From the NCBI RefSeq assembly GCF_024679245.1, contig NC_090178.1, positions 8,154,202 to 8,218,201 on the forward strand: a stretch of DNA of 64,000 nucleotides, in the 5' to 3' direction. A program made the position numbers and the translations under genes. The notes below the pieces were generated by a model. The model searched no databases and was not told the origin of the DNA. It worked only from the letters and a program-made list of their open reading frames with translations. This DNA comes from Pseudorasbora parva (taxonomy: Eukaryota > Chordata > Actinopteri > Cypriniformes > Gobionidae). Positions 12,877 to 27,275 of this stretch are shown piece after piece. How positions within the stretch are numbered: position 1 is the first letter of the stretch; the number at the start of each line of letters is the position of its first letter.

Positions 12877-15789
12877 GCTCTATAAAGTTTTATCCACATA
12901 CAGTATACTTATATAAAGCAATATATAGCAAATCTCAACTAATTTTTTTTGTTTTTGTTGCAAAATGTAACTATTATAGCCCAGATCTTTATAGAAACTT
13001 GGATTTAAAAATATTTTCAACTTTAAAATGGTAAACTTGTTTAGTTTAGTTGTAACAGGCCAGCATGACAAAACTTAGTTTTATTTTTAATTATTAAAAA
13101 AGCCATTATTTTATCTGAAAAAAATCATAATTGTTTTTTATTGACAAAATCATTTTGTCATTGATTTTTTAGATCATAACATTTTACGCTGTCATATGGT
13201 CAAGTTACAACGTACCCCACCTATGGGACATGCTGCCACATTTCACTCCCATTCTTTCAAGGTAAAACCAAGAAAAAAAGCATACTCTGTATTAATAAAA
13301 CAAAACCACATAATTGTACTAGCCATGTGTGAAGTTAATGTGGGAGAAAATAAATACTCTGAACTCTAAGTGGATTTACACAGACACAAATTGTTAGTTT
13401 GTGCCCCGCTCTCCCATAGCATCTCTCAACAGTTTGTTTGCTTGTATTGCCATAAGAAATTGGCAGCTCAAAACATTTGACTTGACATTTCAACATTTTC
13501 GGCGTGTCGACTCGACAAACTAGAAAAGCACCATAGTCTTGCAGCAAGTATTCATTAACCAACATCCACTTGATCCTCAATTTGTCTCTGGTAATTCATC
13601 TACAGAGGACAAAGGTTGCCATTAACAAGAAACATCGGAGCATTGCAAGACTCAGCTGTCTTTATTTTGCATGATGAGAATGCTGGCACTGCATGATGGT
13701 TTAAATGGGCTTTTGATGACCTCAGCTTCTGCTCTCTGTAGGAGCAAATCCTGATCAAGCTAAACTGGGCTTTTATTGAGCTACTGAAGCACTGATTGCA
13801 CTAGCACTGAATGAGCGCCATTCAATGGAGTCACTAATTGGCCAAATAGGTTTATAAGACAAATGGGTACAGAGGGAGGATAAGCAAGTGTGACCCTAGA
13901 TGTTAAACCAAAGCCTTTTTCAGATGGGACTAGGTAAAGGAGGTTAAGTCATTTTGTTTCAGTCCGAATCAAATACCTCTTTCTCTAAATTACATTTGGC
14001 TAACTTGTGCATTCTCTGAGAAATCTCAACTTGTAAAAGAAATGCATGCATTGCTTGTTGCGCTGCCTGATGCATCTTTATTAATATGTGTGGACGCATT
14101 TCTGAGTAAAATAGTGAGTCAGATCGAGATCACAAAAATTGTTCATAATGACCACTTAACACATGTAACTCAAACATCATTTAGAACAATAAAACTCATC
14201 CAAGCAAGTAAACAGACAGGTTTTACCTTCTTTTTTTGTGTGTTAAAGACATTGCAAATTTAAGTTTGGACAGAACTATTCATCTAATCCTGCAAACTGA
14301 TGTGTGACACTCACGATTATCCTCTACAGCTCCTCGTTAAATTTGGAGGGAAAAAAGCACTCTATTGTGTCAAACACACTTTTGTTTATCCTTATCACTC
14401 TTATAGATTATGTGAACTTGTGAAACACTTTCTTCAGAAAAAGGGTCAAGTTAAAGCGGATATGCCAAAATATCATGGAGTATGGCTTTCAAAAGGGTTA
14501 TGAATCAAAGCTTTGTGAAGCCAAGAGGAGAAACTATAAAGAAGCCTTGTGAATGTAAAGACTTGCATTTACATTTACTCATTTAGCAGGAACAAAGCAA
14601 AAGTGTGTGAAGAAACGTTTGCAAAATGAATAAAACTGTGTGTAAATTAATGTTTCTGTCTCATTTTCTGGACAAAAAAAGACATATTGCAGCATGCAAA
14701 ATGAGCGGAAAATTTGACAAAATATGCAAATGAACAGCTAGCAATACCACTAAGGTTAAGATTCAGATAGATTTCATGGTTCATTTTCGAATGCTAAAGC
14801 TGCAGATTTTTTGGCATGACTGTCTCTTCCAGATCTATAATTATTTCTGCTAAAATGGACAGCCACCTCCTCCTTTTAACCTCTGAAATCAGTCCACTTG
14901 TTAATCGCATAATTACACAAACACTCAAGAACAGCACAGAGCGACGACAATGGACCCGTGGCACAGCGAAGCCCATAGAATCGCACGGGTGCATATATAT
15001 ATTTACGTTCGTTAGCTCAGTGTGATTTTCAGCCGTTTGTGAAGGAGGTCATTATGATGCCACTCTACAATCCAACAGATTTTTGACCCCAAACAGCATT
15101 TAACACTGGGATGAGCAAATCTCTAAGCCGTGCATTGAAGGAAGGCTTAAATGCGAACTATGCATTCATTCGAGCAGCGTTTTTTCAACACAAGGGAGCG
15201 GAATCTCCCGCGAATGAACCATCTCAGGGAGTTTCTAAAACTGCAGGTTCTGGATGAGCTGCTAAGAAAGAAAGAAAAACAAGAGATGAAAAAATCCCCA
15301 AAGGTCCCTGTCCTCCCCGTCAACCCCCACTGTGGCCCGGCCTACAGGGCTTTTCTCTAGCGCCGGGGCCTCCGTTTGGCCCCCCTCGGTCTCTTTCAGC
15401 CCTCCACAAAGCAGCAAGCCACGTTATTTGAGGCACTAAAGAGTTAACCCTCCTCAATGCTCCAACACAATGGCCTCCCCATTGAGGGCTTTCTTCATTT
15501 AACCTTCCTAATGACAGGTTTCATCCTCTTTCCCCTGACAAAAAGGAGGAGCAGGAGCTAACCCACCACCTTTCTCTTTTACCTCCTTTCACATTCCCTC
15601 CCCTTTCCACACCTCCCAAAAGTGCTGGCTCTCACTTTAGGTTCTGATGTGACAGCTCTTTACCGTAAATGACACTGTCATCGCTTTGGGTGACAGTTTT
15701 GGGCTATCGAGAAATTTCACTAGAGGTAAATGCAATTACCAAACTCGTTCCCTTATCCCAGTTTAATATGCAGGCACGACTATAAATGA
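12877..15789. other. single-copy spacer between the inverted repeats
   Basis: About 2.9 kb with few repeat signatures. GC-richer parts at 13.6-13.9 and 14.8-15.7 kb may be conserved non-coding DNA. A 69-codon open frame at 15,151-15,360 (LREFLKLQVLDELLRKKEKQ in its middle) has no recognised family and no clear exon context. No gene is called. Confidence 0.45.
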
Positions 15790-15892
15790 ACAATTCGTAG
15801 GTTGATTCACCTGAAAAGTCTAAACTCGCTCCGTTAGTTTGGGCAGAGAAAGATGGCAACATACCTTAACCAGTGGTGTGGGTTTCTGTCTG
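15790..15892 (-). repeat. 103-bp inverted repeat, right copy
   Basis: Complement of 12,759-12,861 with 102 of 103 bases matching. Its flanks do not match the flanks of the left copy, so this is probably the source locus, or both copies come from a third one. Confidence 0.9.
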
Positions 15893-16577
15893 TCTGACCA
15901 ATACAGGGAGTGTCCGGGAAACCTGTTTGAAAAAAAACATTTTGCACATGAATTACTACCGATGCACCAAAATTAAATGATGGCTGGTAAAACGCCAACT
16001 TTCAACAAATGGCCAATACAAAAATTCTATTTTGATTTTCCTTAATCATTTTAATTATCACGATTTTAGGCAACACAACATTATTATAATGTAAAATGTG
16101 AAAAAAATGATATTCTTTTTGATATTCAAAATATTTGATATTCAAAATTACATTTAACCATGTTATTCAATTTTAGTGTTCTGAAATATTTTTTGACTTT
16201 AAGTAAGCTTTAGATCACAGCAAAGGTAATCTTAAAGTAAAAAGAATTAGAAATTAGTATGCATGTTATATTAAAATTATATTTATCCTACAATTTAATC
16301 GTATAAAATCTTATTTTTACCATAAGCTCAGACAAGGCCATTTGTAAACTGATTGTGTTGGTCTTCCAGTGTCATCCACTTCCATATTCTTTTAAAGTTA
16401 AGTAATAATTATAAGCACACACTGGTTTTTACAACACAAAGTTGAATAATTTACTGCACTTTGTTATTCTTTGTAGCAATTTCCCTACATAGCTGGCTCA
16501 CGAATCAGAAGTCTCACACTTTCACAGAAAATAGCTTACTTCCATGTTGCAAAATGAGGTACATTTATGTGTATATT
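15893..16577. other. AT-rich intergenic DNA
   Basis: No gene or well-defined repeat is seen. Confidence 0.4.
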
Positions 16578-18016
16578 CAGTGGGTACAGAAAGTCTTCAG
16601 ACCCCCTTTAAATGTTTCAGTTTTTAATATTGCAGTCATTTGCAAAAATCATGTAATGTTTCTCATTAATGTACACACAGCACCCCATATTGACAGAAAA
16701 AAACTGAATTGTTGACATTTTTGCAGATTTATTACAAAAGAAAAAATGAAATATCACATGGTCCTAAGTATTCAGACCCTTTGCTGTGACACTCATATAT
16801 TTGACGCAAGTGCTGTCCTTGTTCTTCTGATCATCCTTGAGATGGTTCTACACCTTAATTTGACTATACTGATTGGACTTGATTAGGGAAGCCACACACC
16901 TGTCTATATAAGACCTTACAGCTCACAAAAGAGCAAATGAGAATCAGGTCAAAGGAACTGCCTGAAGAGCTCAGAGACAGAATTGTGGCAAGGCACAGAT
17001 CTGGCCAAGGTTACAAAAAAATTCTTCCTTGAGCTGTCCGTCCGACCAAACTGAGCTATCAGGGGAGAAGAGCCTTGGTGAGAGAGGTAAAGAAGAACCC
17101 AAAGATCACTGTGGCTGAGCTCCAGAGATGCAGTCGGGAGATGGGACAAAGTTGTAGCAAGTCAACCATCACTGCAGCCCTCCAGCAGTTGGGGCTTTAT
17201 GGCAGAGTGGCCCGACGGAAGCCTCTCCACGGTGCAAGACACATTAAAGTTTGCTTGAAAAAAAACTGAAGGACTCCAAGATGGTGAGAAATAAGATTCT
17301 CTCGTCTGATGAGACCAAGATAGAACTTTTTGGCCTTAATTCTAAGCGGTATGTGTGGAGAAAAATATCACCTGTCCAATACAGTCCCAACAGTGTAGCG
17401 TGGTGGTGGCAGCATCATGCTGTGGGGGTGTTTATCAACTGTAGGGACAGGATAACTGGTTGCAATCGACGGAAAGATTAATGCGGCCAAGTACAGAGAT
17501 ATCCTGGACAAAAACCTTCTCCAGAGTGCTCAAGGCCTCAGACTGGGCCGAAGGTTCACCTTCCAACAAGACAATGACCCTAAGCATACAGCTAAAATAA
17601 TGAAGGAGTGGCTTCACAACAACTCTGTGACTGTTCTTGAGCCCTGACTTAAACCCAGTTGAGCATCTCTGGAGAGACCTAAAAAAATGGCTGTCCACCA
17701 ACGCTTACCATCCAACCCGACAGAACTGGAGAGGATCTGCAAGGAGGAATGGCAGAGGATCCCCAAATCCTGGTGTGAAAAACTTCTTTCCCAAAAAGAC
17801 TCATGGCTGTATTAGATCAAAAGGGTGCTTCTACTAAATACTGAGCAAATGGTCTGAATACTTAGGACCATGTGATATTTCAGTTTTTCTATTTTAATAC
17901 ATCTGCAAAAATGTCAACAATTCTGTGTTTTTCTATCAATATGGGGTGCTGTGTGTACATTAATGAGAAAAAAATTTACTTAAATGATTTTAGCAAGGGC
18001 AATACTTTCCGTACCC

Positions 18017-18020
<4 letters not shown>
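16578..18020 (+). mobile_element. Tc1-type transposon copy A
   Basis: Ends CAGTGGGTACAGAAAG (16,578) and CTTTCCGTACCCACTG (ending 18,020). A second inner repeat (GTCCTAAGTATTCAGACCC, 16,763, and complement near 17,855) gives the ~210-bp IR/DR ends typical of this Tc1 group. The right end abuts a TG microsatellite. Confidence 0.9.
16937..17846 (+). pseudogene. Tc1 transposase pseudogene (copy A)
   Basis: Starts MRIRSKELPEELRDRIV and is broken by several frameshifts and a deletion. Recognisable parts are the paired-like DNA-binding region (VREVKKNPKITVAEL), SSDETKIELFGLNSK with the first catalytic Asp, QQDNDPKHTAK with the second, and LNPVEHLWRDLKKW with the Glu. It no longer encodes a full protein. 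Confidence 0.9.
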
Positions 18021-18261
<241 letters not shown>

Positions 18262-19440
18262 TCTTTCTAAAAGTCGAGGAAGGACCTTTGTGCAACAGTT
18301 GATATTTGACGTTTAGCATGGGTCAGTTCTTCCCACTGTTCTGCTGGGATGAGAAGACATGCTTCCTGTTGTTTTGGCTCACAGTTACTCAAACCGAAAG
18401 CCGATGCAGACACGAGGAAAGTGCGAGAAAGCTGCCCACTGCTGCCAGCGCTGAGCAGGGGTGCGACAGGGGTGAGTAGTTTTGACTGGGGGTCGACTGA
18501 GAACATTGACAAGAGTGTTTCGCTCTAACTCAGCCTCCATGTCTTCTGTCTCTGTGTCCCACCCTTTTCCACACCAAAGTGTGTGTGTGTGTGTGTGTGG
18601 GGGGGGGGATTTTTACGGTTGACCTTCTCCTCACGCTTTTGTGAACTTCTTCACCTCATGTCAATTCTCTTGACCTACTTGGTCGCCCCGGAGCAAGCCA
18701 CTTAAAAGAGCGAGATGAAATTCTGTAGGACACGCTCACATATGTTTCTGGTTGTCAGGGAATACTAACACTTTATATTCTGATTCTCGCTATTGAAAAG
18801 GCTTGAGCGAAAAAACAGAAGCAACTGTTTGTTATTGCGCTCGTAAAAATGCAAGAGAACATTCACTTCAGAAATACATAACCTAAAACTTTCATGACCA
18901 TTCTTTTGTTTCATTTCCAATTTTAACAGTACAGAGACTATTTCAGAATGTTAATGGCATTCACACCAAAAATGAAATCTCACTTGACTAAGGGCTATAA
19001 CAATAAATACCTCCAAACTTACAACTCCACATTTGTCTCATCTTTCTCTGTACCATCATCACTGACCTGGAATAAACAACTCAACCGCTCCTAGACATGA
19101 CTGTTGAGCGGTTGAGCCTCAGGTATAAGACCAGAAGATTGCAGGCTGTCAGAAAGCTGCACAGATAATGCACTTAAGAGCAAGCCAAAGAGCAAGATGC
19201 ATTTCTGCTGGTAGATGCAGGATATTTTATGGTCAAACGAGTCCAAACAAAAAGCCATGAATGTGGGGAGGTTTAGTTTGTGTGTGTGAAGGGTGAGTGA
19301 GGTGGAGGGTTTCCGAGAAGGGCTGTTTGCAAACGGTCAAGAACCTTGACTGTCTAAAAGTTTATGCCAAATGTGTTCTGAACACTAAAGCAACAAATAA
19401 CTAAATTGTTACATTTTTTGATGTTCTTGCACATGCAACA
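18262..19440. other. single-copy sequence, no gene recognised
   Basis: GC-richer at 18.3-18.8 kb, with a TG run and G-tract at 18,579-18,608. Open frames are short and carry no known motif. Confidence 0.4.
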
Positions 19441-20285
19441 TTTGCTAATATAATGCTATACTGTAAAAATATAATTTATTGGCTATATTCCAATGAAGAA
19501 CCTTTAACATCCATGAAACCTTCCCAATGCACAAAAGGTTCTTCATATTGGAAAATCTTCTCACACGGGACGTTGGCATCAACACTTCTCATTTACTTTG
19601 AATGGGTGACATCATGCATCGCCATACTGAATTGTGGGTTCCGTTGCGTCACGGGCGTTGCACGTGGCAGAAGTTTTTAATTTTTCAAGGGCTAACGCAG
19701 GGGTCAGCCAATCAGATCACCTATGCAAACGCCCTAGCGCAGACGTTAGCCAATTGCATTCATGCAACACTGGATTCAGTGATCACAGATTCAGACGCCC
19801 TTCGTCAAGCACTGATGAAGAATAATAAGTTATCCTTATTTTAAAATCCCCCTTTAATCAATAATTATATCCCTTAAACTTGCACTATGCAACTTTCCGT
19901 CCATTACAGGGCGTTTATTCAAAACAAATGCGTAGTTTGATGACGCAAAGTTTGAGCAGTATCTTGGGACATGTGGTCTTCACCTCACAGCCGGTGGAAA
20001 ATAGGACTCTGGCAGAAATCATGTTCATGCAAGTGGTTATTAACGTTACTGTAGTGTAAAGCAGAGCAGGACCGAGTGTTGTGGAGCTGAGCATGGCCGC
20101 TGGAAAGATTGTTACAAAAAAACCCGCCTCGCGAACACCGGGGCTTTTATTATGACGGGACACAATCGCCAGGCGCCTGCAGTATTTCCGCTCTTCCCTT
20201 TTTCTGGTTTTTGCTACAAATCTTGGTATTTAGGGCACTTTTTGCATTTCTTTGCCTCTTCTTGACGGATCGCTTCCTGTACTCC
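19441..20285. repeat. MITE remnants
   Basis: 19,490-19,560 resembles one arm of the palindromic MITE at 22,010-22,434 (AAGAACCTTTAACATCCATG). 19,870-20,285 resembles other interspersed repeat sequence. Boundaries are unclear. Confidence 0.45.
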
Positions 20286-20349
20286 TGAGTTGTAAGTCGC
20301 TTTGGATAAAAGCGTCTGCTAAATGCATAAATGCAAATGTAATATAAAT
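20286..20349 (+). repeat. SINE 3' tail fragment
   Basis: Contains GTCGCTTTGGATAAAAGCG then TCTGCTAAATGC, the very common LINE-derived 3' tail of teleost SINEs. It directly precedes the truncated Tc1 copy C. Confidence 0.7.
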
Positions 20350-21043
20350 GACGTATGCAGCAAAGCATTTGTGAACCGGGAACCACTCATCCCCACAACA
20401 AATAGGAAAACAAGGCTACAATTTGCACGAACTCACCAAAATTGGAGAGTTGAAGACTGGAAAAATGTTGCCTGGTCTGATGAGTCTCGATTTCTGTCGA
20501 GACATTCAGATGGTAGAGTCAGAATTTGGCGTAAACAGAATGAGAACATGGATCCATCATGCCTTGTTACCACTGTGCAGGCTGGTGGTGGTGGTGTAAT
20601 GGTGTGGGGGATGTTTTCTTGGCACACTTTAGGCTCCTTAGTGCCAATTGGGCAGTGTTTAAATGCCACGGCCTACCTGAGCATTGTTTCTAACCATGTC
20701 CATCCCTTTATGACCACCATATACCCATCCTCTGTGGGCTACTCCCAGGAGGATAGTGCACCATGTCACAGGTCGAATCATTTCAAATTGGTTTCTTGAA
20801 CATGACAATGAGTTCACTGTACTAAAATGGCCCCCACAGTCACCAGATCTCAACCCAATCGAGCATCTTTGGGATGTGGTGGAACGGGAGCTTCATGCCC
20901 AGGATGTGCATCCCACAAAGCTCCATCAACTGCAAGATGCTATCCTATCAATAGGGGCGAACATTCTTAAAGATTGCTTTCAGCACCTTGTTGAATCAAT
21001 GCCACGTAGAATTAGGGCAGTTCTGAAGGCGAAAGGGTATTAG
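20350..21043 (+). pseudogene. Tc1 transposase pseudogene (copy C)
   Basis: DDE transposase lacking its N-terminal DNA-binding half. Visible are WSDESRF (first Asp), GGGGVMVWGMFSW, QEDSAPCH (second Asp) and, after one frameshift near 20,765, SPDLNPIEHLWDVV (Glu) and ESMPRRIRAVLKAKGY at the C-terminus. Confidence 0.9.
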
Positions 21044-21073
21044 TATGGAGTTCCTAATAATTTTTTAGGTGAG
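20350..21073 (+). mobile_element. Tc1-type transposon copy C, 5' truncated
   Basis: Same family as copy D at 26.1-27.2 kb. The right end is AATTTTTTAGGTGAG. The left part is missing, and an internal deletion near 20,375 is visible when compared with copy D. Confidence 0.85.
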
Positions 21074-21370
21074 TATAGTATATATTATAATTCAACCGCT
21101 ATATTGATAAATTTACACAATATTTCATATCAACAGAAAAATAGACCGGGATTCTCTCAAGACTCCCCTGCTTTGTAGCATAATTAATGATATGCTAAAG
21201 CCCGCCCCCCTCGCGATGTGTTTGGTTTCAAGGTAGTTTGAGACATAAGAAACAACAGTGATTTCAAACTGCTTTTTTCTTTTTTCACTGCAGTTTTAAG
21301 GAGAAAATATTCAGCAATGTTGTTAACTTATACATTCACACATGGTTTGTCTGAAAGCATATTAAAAACT

Positions 21371-21900
21371 AGCCAAGAAATCTAGACGCACCCTAGCGGC
21401 AGCAAATTTAATTTGCCCGCAAGTGTCGTCTAGGAACTCTCAATACAATTCTGAGCTGTGTTCCTCACAATCTGGACGGCCCAATCACATCATGTATAGA
21501 GTCGGCGGGCGGGGCCATAATGACGATGGCCGAGTTGTGTTTGCGTGCTTCTAGTAAACACAGAAACTGGCGAACGGCGGCGGTCTTTCGAATCAGCTTT
21601 GACCGCGACTCTGGAAGACTTGGAGTTAAGCTTTTCTCTGAGAAAAGAACAAAGAACGGCACTGAAGTCATTCTTAAAAAGGGAAGATGTGTTCGTAGTT
21701 TAGCCGACCGGATACGGCGAATGTTTAATCAGTCAGCGAGCTCTGTTTCACCTTCGTTGCTCTGGTTGGTGTAGCGCTATCCTATCGCGTGCAGAGGGAG
21801 TTTGAAAGACAACCGTTTATCCCGCCCCTCGGATTGAGCCCTGTCTATGCTGAGTTTCCAGACCAAACATCTTGATGTGGGTCTGGCTTGTCAGGCTAAT
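21371..21900. mobile_element. interspersed DNA repeat
   Basis: Begins near TCTAGACGCACCCTAGCGG and ends near GGTCTGGCTTGTCAGGCTA, sequences I recognise as a cyprinid multicopy repeat. The open frames inside are not known proteins. Confidence 0.55.
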
Positions 21901-22009
21901 TAAAAACAACATATCGACATATAAACTACATTAAAAACTTGATTTTCACCACAGGGAAGAATCGAACACTGAAAAGTTATTTGGGGAACCTAAAATGGTT
22001 CTTCTACAG

Positions 22010-22434
22010 TCTTAAAAATAAAGGCTCTAACGGGGATTTTCAGTCATGCCATAGAAGAACCATTTCTTAGTTCCTAAAAGAACCATGATTTCTTGATTTC
22101 TTACAAATAAAGGTTCTCTATTGGCATCTATGGTTCCATAAATATCCTTTAACATCCATGGAATCTTTCCATTGCACAAAAGGTCCTTTATAATTAAAAA
22201 AAAGATTCTTTAGATTTTAAAAATGTTCTTCACACTAAGAAAAATATTTTTTACAAAAAGTCCACTGAAAGGTTAATTAGGAAACCAAAAATGGTTCTTC
22301 TATGTCATTATTGTGAAAACCTTTATTTTAGTTTAAAGAACATTTTAAAAATCTAAAAGCACCCTTTGTTCCATAGATGTTAAAGGTTATTCATATAAAC
22401 ATAGACGCCAATAAAGAACCTTTATTTTTAAGAA
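22010..22434. mobile_element. palindromic MITE (TCTTAAAAATAAAGG ends)
   Basis: The left end TCTTAAAAATAAAGGCTC and right end AACCTTTATTTTTAAGA are complements, with repeated AAGAACC/GGTTCTT motifs in both arms. It is a typical cyprinid foldback MITE. Confidence 0.8.
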
Positions 22435-24151
22435 TGTATGGCATCACTGAAAAACCTTTTTGGCCCCTTATTTTTAACCATAGGGTCCACCGTTCTGGTT
22501 GGTTGCATGACATTGCTATGTGGTTGCTAAGGTGTTTTAGATTGTTGCTAGGTGCTTGACAAAAGAGCCCACCATCAAATATCTATGATATCAGGATCTC
22601 TATATCTTTAGATATGGCTCAGGTACCTCCTTCAACAAGTATACTTGATTTTATGATGAAAATTGTACAAATACACTTATCCTCAACTTGATTTGAGCTA
22701 TCATTCACAAATAGTTTGGGTGAATTACATGCCAAAGTTTAATGCTTATAGGGTCAGGGGTTGTAGTGTGGCGTGAACCACCTCAGGGCTGTAACCAGAG
22801 CGGACCTCTTCCTAACCAAACCAGCACTAATGTATGGCAAGTGAGAAACAGGAGATGTGTGTGTGCTGTACTTCTCAATACACCTTCAAAACCTCATTGA
22901 ACACTTTGACAATCTCTACATCAGATCAGCTGGAGAAGCAGATCATGTGTTAAACTTAAAGGGTTGAGAGGAATTGCAGTAAACCCTCAGCCAACCTCAA
23001 GGTTTATTTGCTCAAACGTTTTATTTAACCCCTAATCACCACATTAAGGCTTTCTTTCATTAGGCCTTTTATGCTCTCAAAGGCCTCATTTTAAAGCACT
23101 AATGAAAATAAAACCGGCAGGGCCCCCGTCTCTTTATTTTGAGAGGGAACACTGGAGCCTTGGGTTCAGAGCGGGGTGAAAAACAGAGGGCATCTGGAAC
23201 AAAGACCAGAAGACCCAGAGGTCAAATGGCCTGGTGTCCAGAACTTCTTCAGCGGACGCGGTCGGGGAGAGAGCGCAGCGCTTGTATAATCACAGATCCG
23301 TTTTGTCCATGCGTGTAGGATAAAATATATCACGCAGGGCTGACACGGCAACAATAGATCACGTTTTTTTGTCTGAGCTGGTGCGAGGTGCTTTTGACTC
23401 TTTTCAGCGAGCCACGCATCTGGACAGCCGCAGATTAACCCTCCATTCACTGGCCTGTTTTCGGCAGATGACCTCCGCGTCCGTCCTTTGCTGACTGCGT
23501 CCACACAATTAGACCCTGAGTGGGAGATTTCCAGGTGAAGAACATTATCCCGGGCTCTTTAGGGTCAAAGTTAATGAGGGGAATTAGAAACCATCACTAA
23601 CGTGTTGCAATTTTTTCCTCGCAATTCTGGACTTTCATAGTTTGTGTGCTCTTTATTCAAATAGGGGTCATCGCTTAGCTTTTGTGTTCTTATGAAGTGT
23701 GCTTGTATAACGAGATTTTGTTAAAATGGTGGTATTTAAAGGGCATTTGACTAGGCTGTGTTACTTTGACCCAGAGTTCAAATAGATGTATTTCGTACAA
23801 CGTGGAGAGTTCTAACTAATAAGACTTAAGAAACTGTTTGTCATACTTAAGGTTAGTGAACAAACTAGTAACCCCTAACTCTGACTTTTGCATGGGAAGC
23901 AAGCACCACTTTCACTTATAAAATAAGTCAAATTACACTGTAAAAAATATATGATCAATAAGTTATGACAACATTTGCTTTTGCATTGCTTTCTCATCAT
24001 AACGAAGTTAAGCAATTGTTGACTTTTTTTTAATAAGTTATAAAATATTCTACTCATTTTTTATGTCTGTTTAATGGAATTTAAGTGCTTAAATATCCAA
24101 GTTGATTGTACTTAATTTAAGGAAGCAGATTATTTTGTCAATTAGTTGCAT

Positions 24152-24152
<1 letters not shown>
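22435..24152. other. single-copy sequence, no gene recognised
   Basis: Contains a short GGTTGCTAAGGTG-like repeat near 22,500-22,560. 23.1-23.6 kb is GC-richer with a minus-strand open frame of 112 codons lacking a known motif. No gene is called. Confidence 0.4.

Positions 24153-24238
<86 letters not shown>
24153..24238. repeat. CA microsatellite
   Basis: Perfect CA run of about 86 bp. Confidence 0.97.
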
Positions 24239-24240
<2 letters not shown>

Positions 24241-24530
24241 TATTTGTTTCACTATATTAGTGAGGACATTACATAGACTTCCATTGATTTTATATCAGGT
24301 CAATGATATTTTCTATCCCCTAACCCAACCCCTATCCCTAAACCTACCCATCACAGAAACGTGCAGAACAACAGATTTAAATTAAAACTTGATTTGGCCG
24401 ATTTATAAGCCTTTTAAACTAGTGAGGACCAGTCAAATATCCTCACTACTGGATCATTTTCATATTTTACTATATAAGTGAGGACATTTGTGTCCTCACA
24501 AGTATTGCCAAACAAGGAACACACACACAC
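24239..24530. repeat. interspersed repeat linked to the CA run
   Basis: Contains AGTGAGGACATTACATAGAC (24,260) and, near the other end, AAGTGAGGACATTTGTGTCC, plus TAACCCAACCCCTATCCCTA. I recognise this as a cyprinid repeat often placed beside CA runs. Confidence 0.55.
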
Positions 24531-25519
24531 CATATAAACACTTACGTTAGATATCGGTTAGAATGAATCGATTTGACAGCACGAGTAAAAATGTAGTAGT
24601 GCAATTTTAATGTTACATTCTACTTTTCCAGACACATTCACATTTTTATAAACTCTTCCTATGGATTGTGTAGACTTTAAAAGAGGTATTGAATAGTTTT
24701 AACTACATTTTAGAGGAAGATTTATAAGTTTTTAGTTTTTTTTATTAGTGAGGTATGGTTAAGATTGAGTTTCACCATGAGCCATGTCATTGAATAACAC
24801 TCAAATATCATCCTGTCTTACTCGCTAATGTCCCAAACGAGGTAATGTCCTGTCATGTGACCCCCATCACCCACCTGTGTAGACTTTGTCTTAATCCCTG
24901 CTGATCTCCTCTCTGCTTTGAATACTTGGACTACTGAGTGTAACTAATTCTCCCACACAAGGATATTGTCTTCCCCATTTTAGCTTTGTCTTCCCTCTCT
25001 TTCACTAGTCTCATTCGTTTGCCGAGCAGCCGGACAAAAAAAAAATCCTCCAAATTAAAAAGACTTAATGAGCTATTACCCTCACTTTAAATCTAACTGT
25101 CTACTTTGCTTCCAAAATGAATAAACAATCAGTGCAGAGAATATCCTCTCTGAATGCACTGTTTCAACTCTTTGTTTGAAATCTGAAAACAATGCAAACT
25201 TTGCTTTGAGCAAAGATACATATGATTTTAATGGGGACAATGTGATCCAAGCATCTACATTCTTTTTAAAGAAATGGTTCAGCCAAAAATAAAAATAGTC
25301 ATGATTTACTCACTCATATGTCGTTCCAAACCCATATGACTTTCTTCTGTAAAACACTGAATGAGATGTTGTGCAGATATCCCGAATGTTCTTTGCCATG
25401 CAGTGTAGGTGGATGATTTAAACAGTCCAGCTCTGAAATTAAAAAAGAAGATTTTTTTTTTTACATATAAATAGTACATATCACTCATGTACCCATGTGT
25501 GTGTATACACAACCATTCA
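24531..25519. other. AT-rich intergenic DNA
   Basis: No gene recognised. A MITE-like end (ATGATTTACTCACTCATATG) is visible near 25,300. Confidence 0.4.
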
Positions 25520-25930
25520 CAAATTTGGGGTCTGTAAGGAATTTGATCAAAAATACAACAACAACAACAACAAACAGTATATTGTGAAGAAATACTATTT
25601 TCTATTGTAACATATTTTAAAAAGAAATTCATTCCTGTGATCAAAGCTGAATTTTCAGCATCATTACTCCAGTCTTCAGTGTCACGTGATCCTTCAGAAA
25701 TCATTCCAGCATGATGTTTTGCTGCTCAAGAAATATTAGTTATTATTATAATGTTGAAAACTGTTGTGCTGCTTCATTTTCTGTGTGGACATTTTTTTCA
25801 GGATTCTTTAATAAATATAGAAAGTTTAAAAGAACAGCATTTATTTTAAATATTTAAAACATTATACATGTCTTTACTGTCACTAAATGTAATGTCCTTT
25901 CTGAATAAAAGCATTTATTTCTTAAACAAC
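25520..25930 (+). mobile_element. cyprinid MITE/SINE-like repeat, copy 1
   Basis: Diagnostic phrases GTGTCACGTGATCCTTCAGA, ATCATTCCAGCATGATG and TTTTTCAGGATTC. Related copies are at about 30.2-30.7, 31.9-32.4, 32.4-32.7, 45.1-46.8 and 56.4-57.0 kb. Confidence 0.7.
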
Positions 25931-25961
25931 ATTTTTTAAGGTCATAAGATGTGTGTATGTG

Positions 25962-27214
<1,253 letters not shown>

Positions 27215-27273
<59 letters not shown>
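27215..27273. repeat. CA microsatellite
   Basis: About 58 bp of CA starting just after the TA at the right end of Tc1 copy D. Confidence 0.95.

Positions 27274-27275
<2 letters not shown>

Noticed and set aside
23166..23504. 112-codon minus-strand frame
   Set aside because: No recognisable domain, no splice or promoter support; composition fits chance in GC-rich DNA.
24146..24385. Open frames of Thr-His or Cys-Val repeats (also 25.9-26.2, 27.2-27.4, 37.9-38.4, 50.2-50.6, 62.1-62.4 kb)
   Set aside because: Translations of CA/TG microsatellites.
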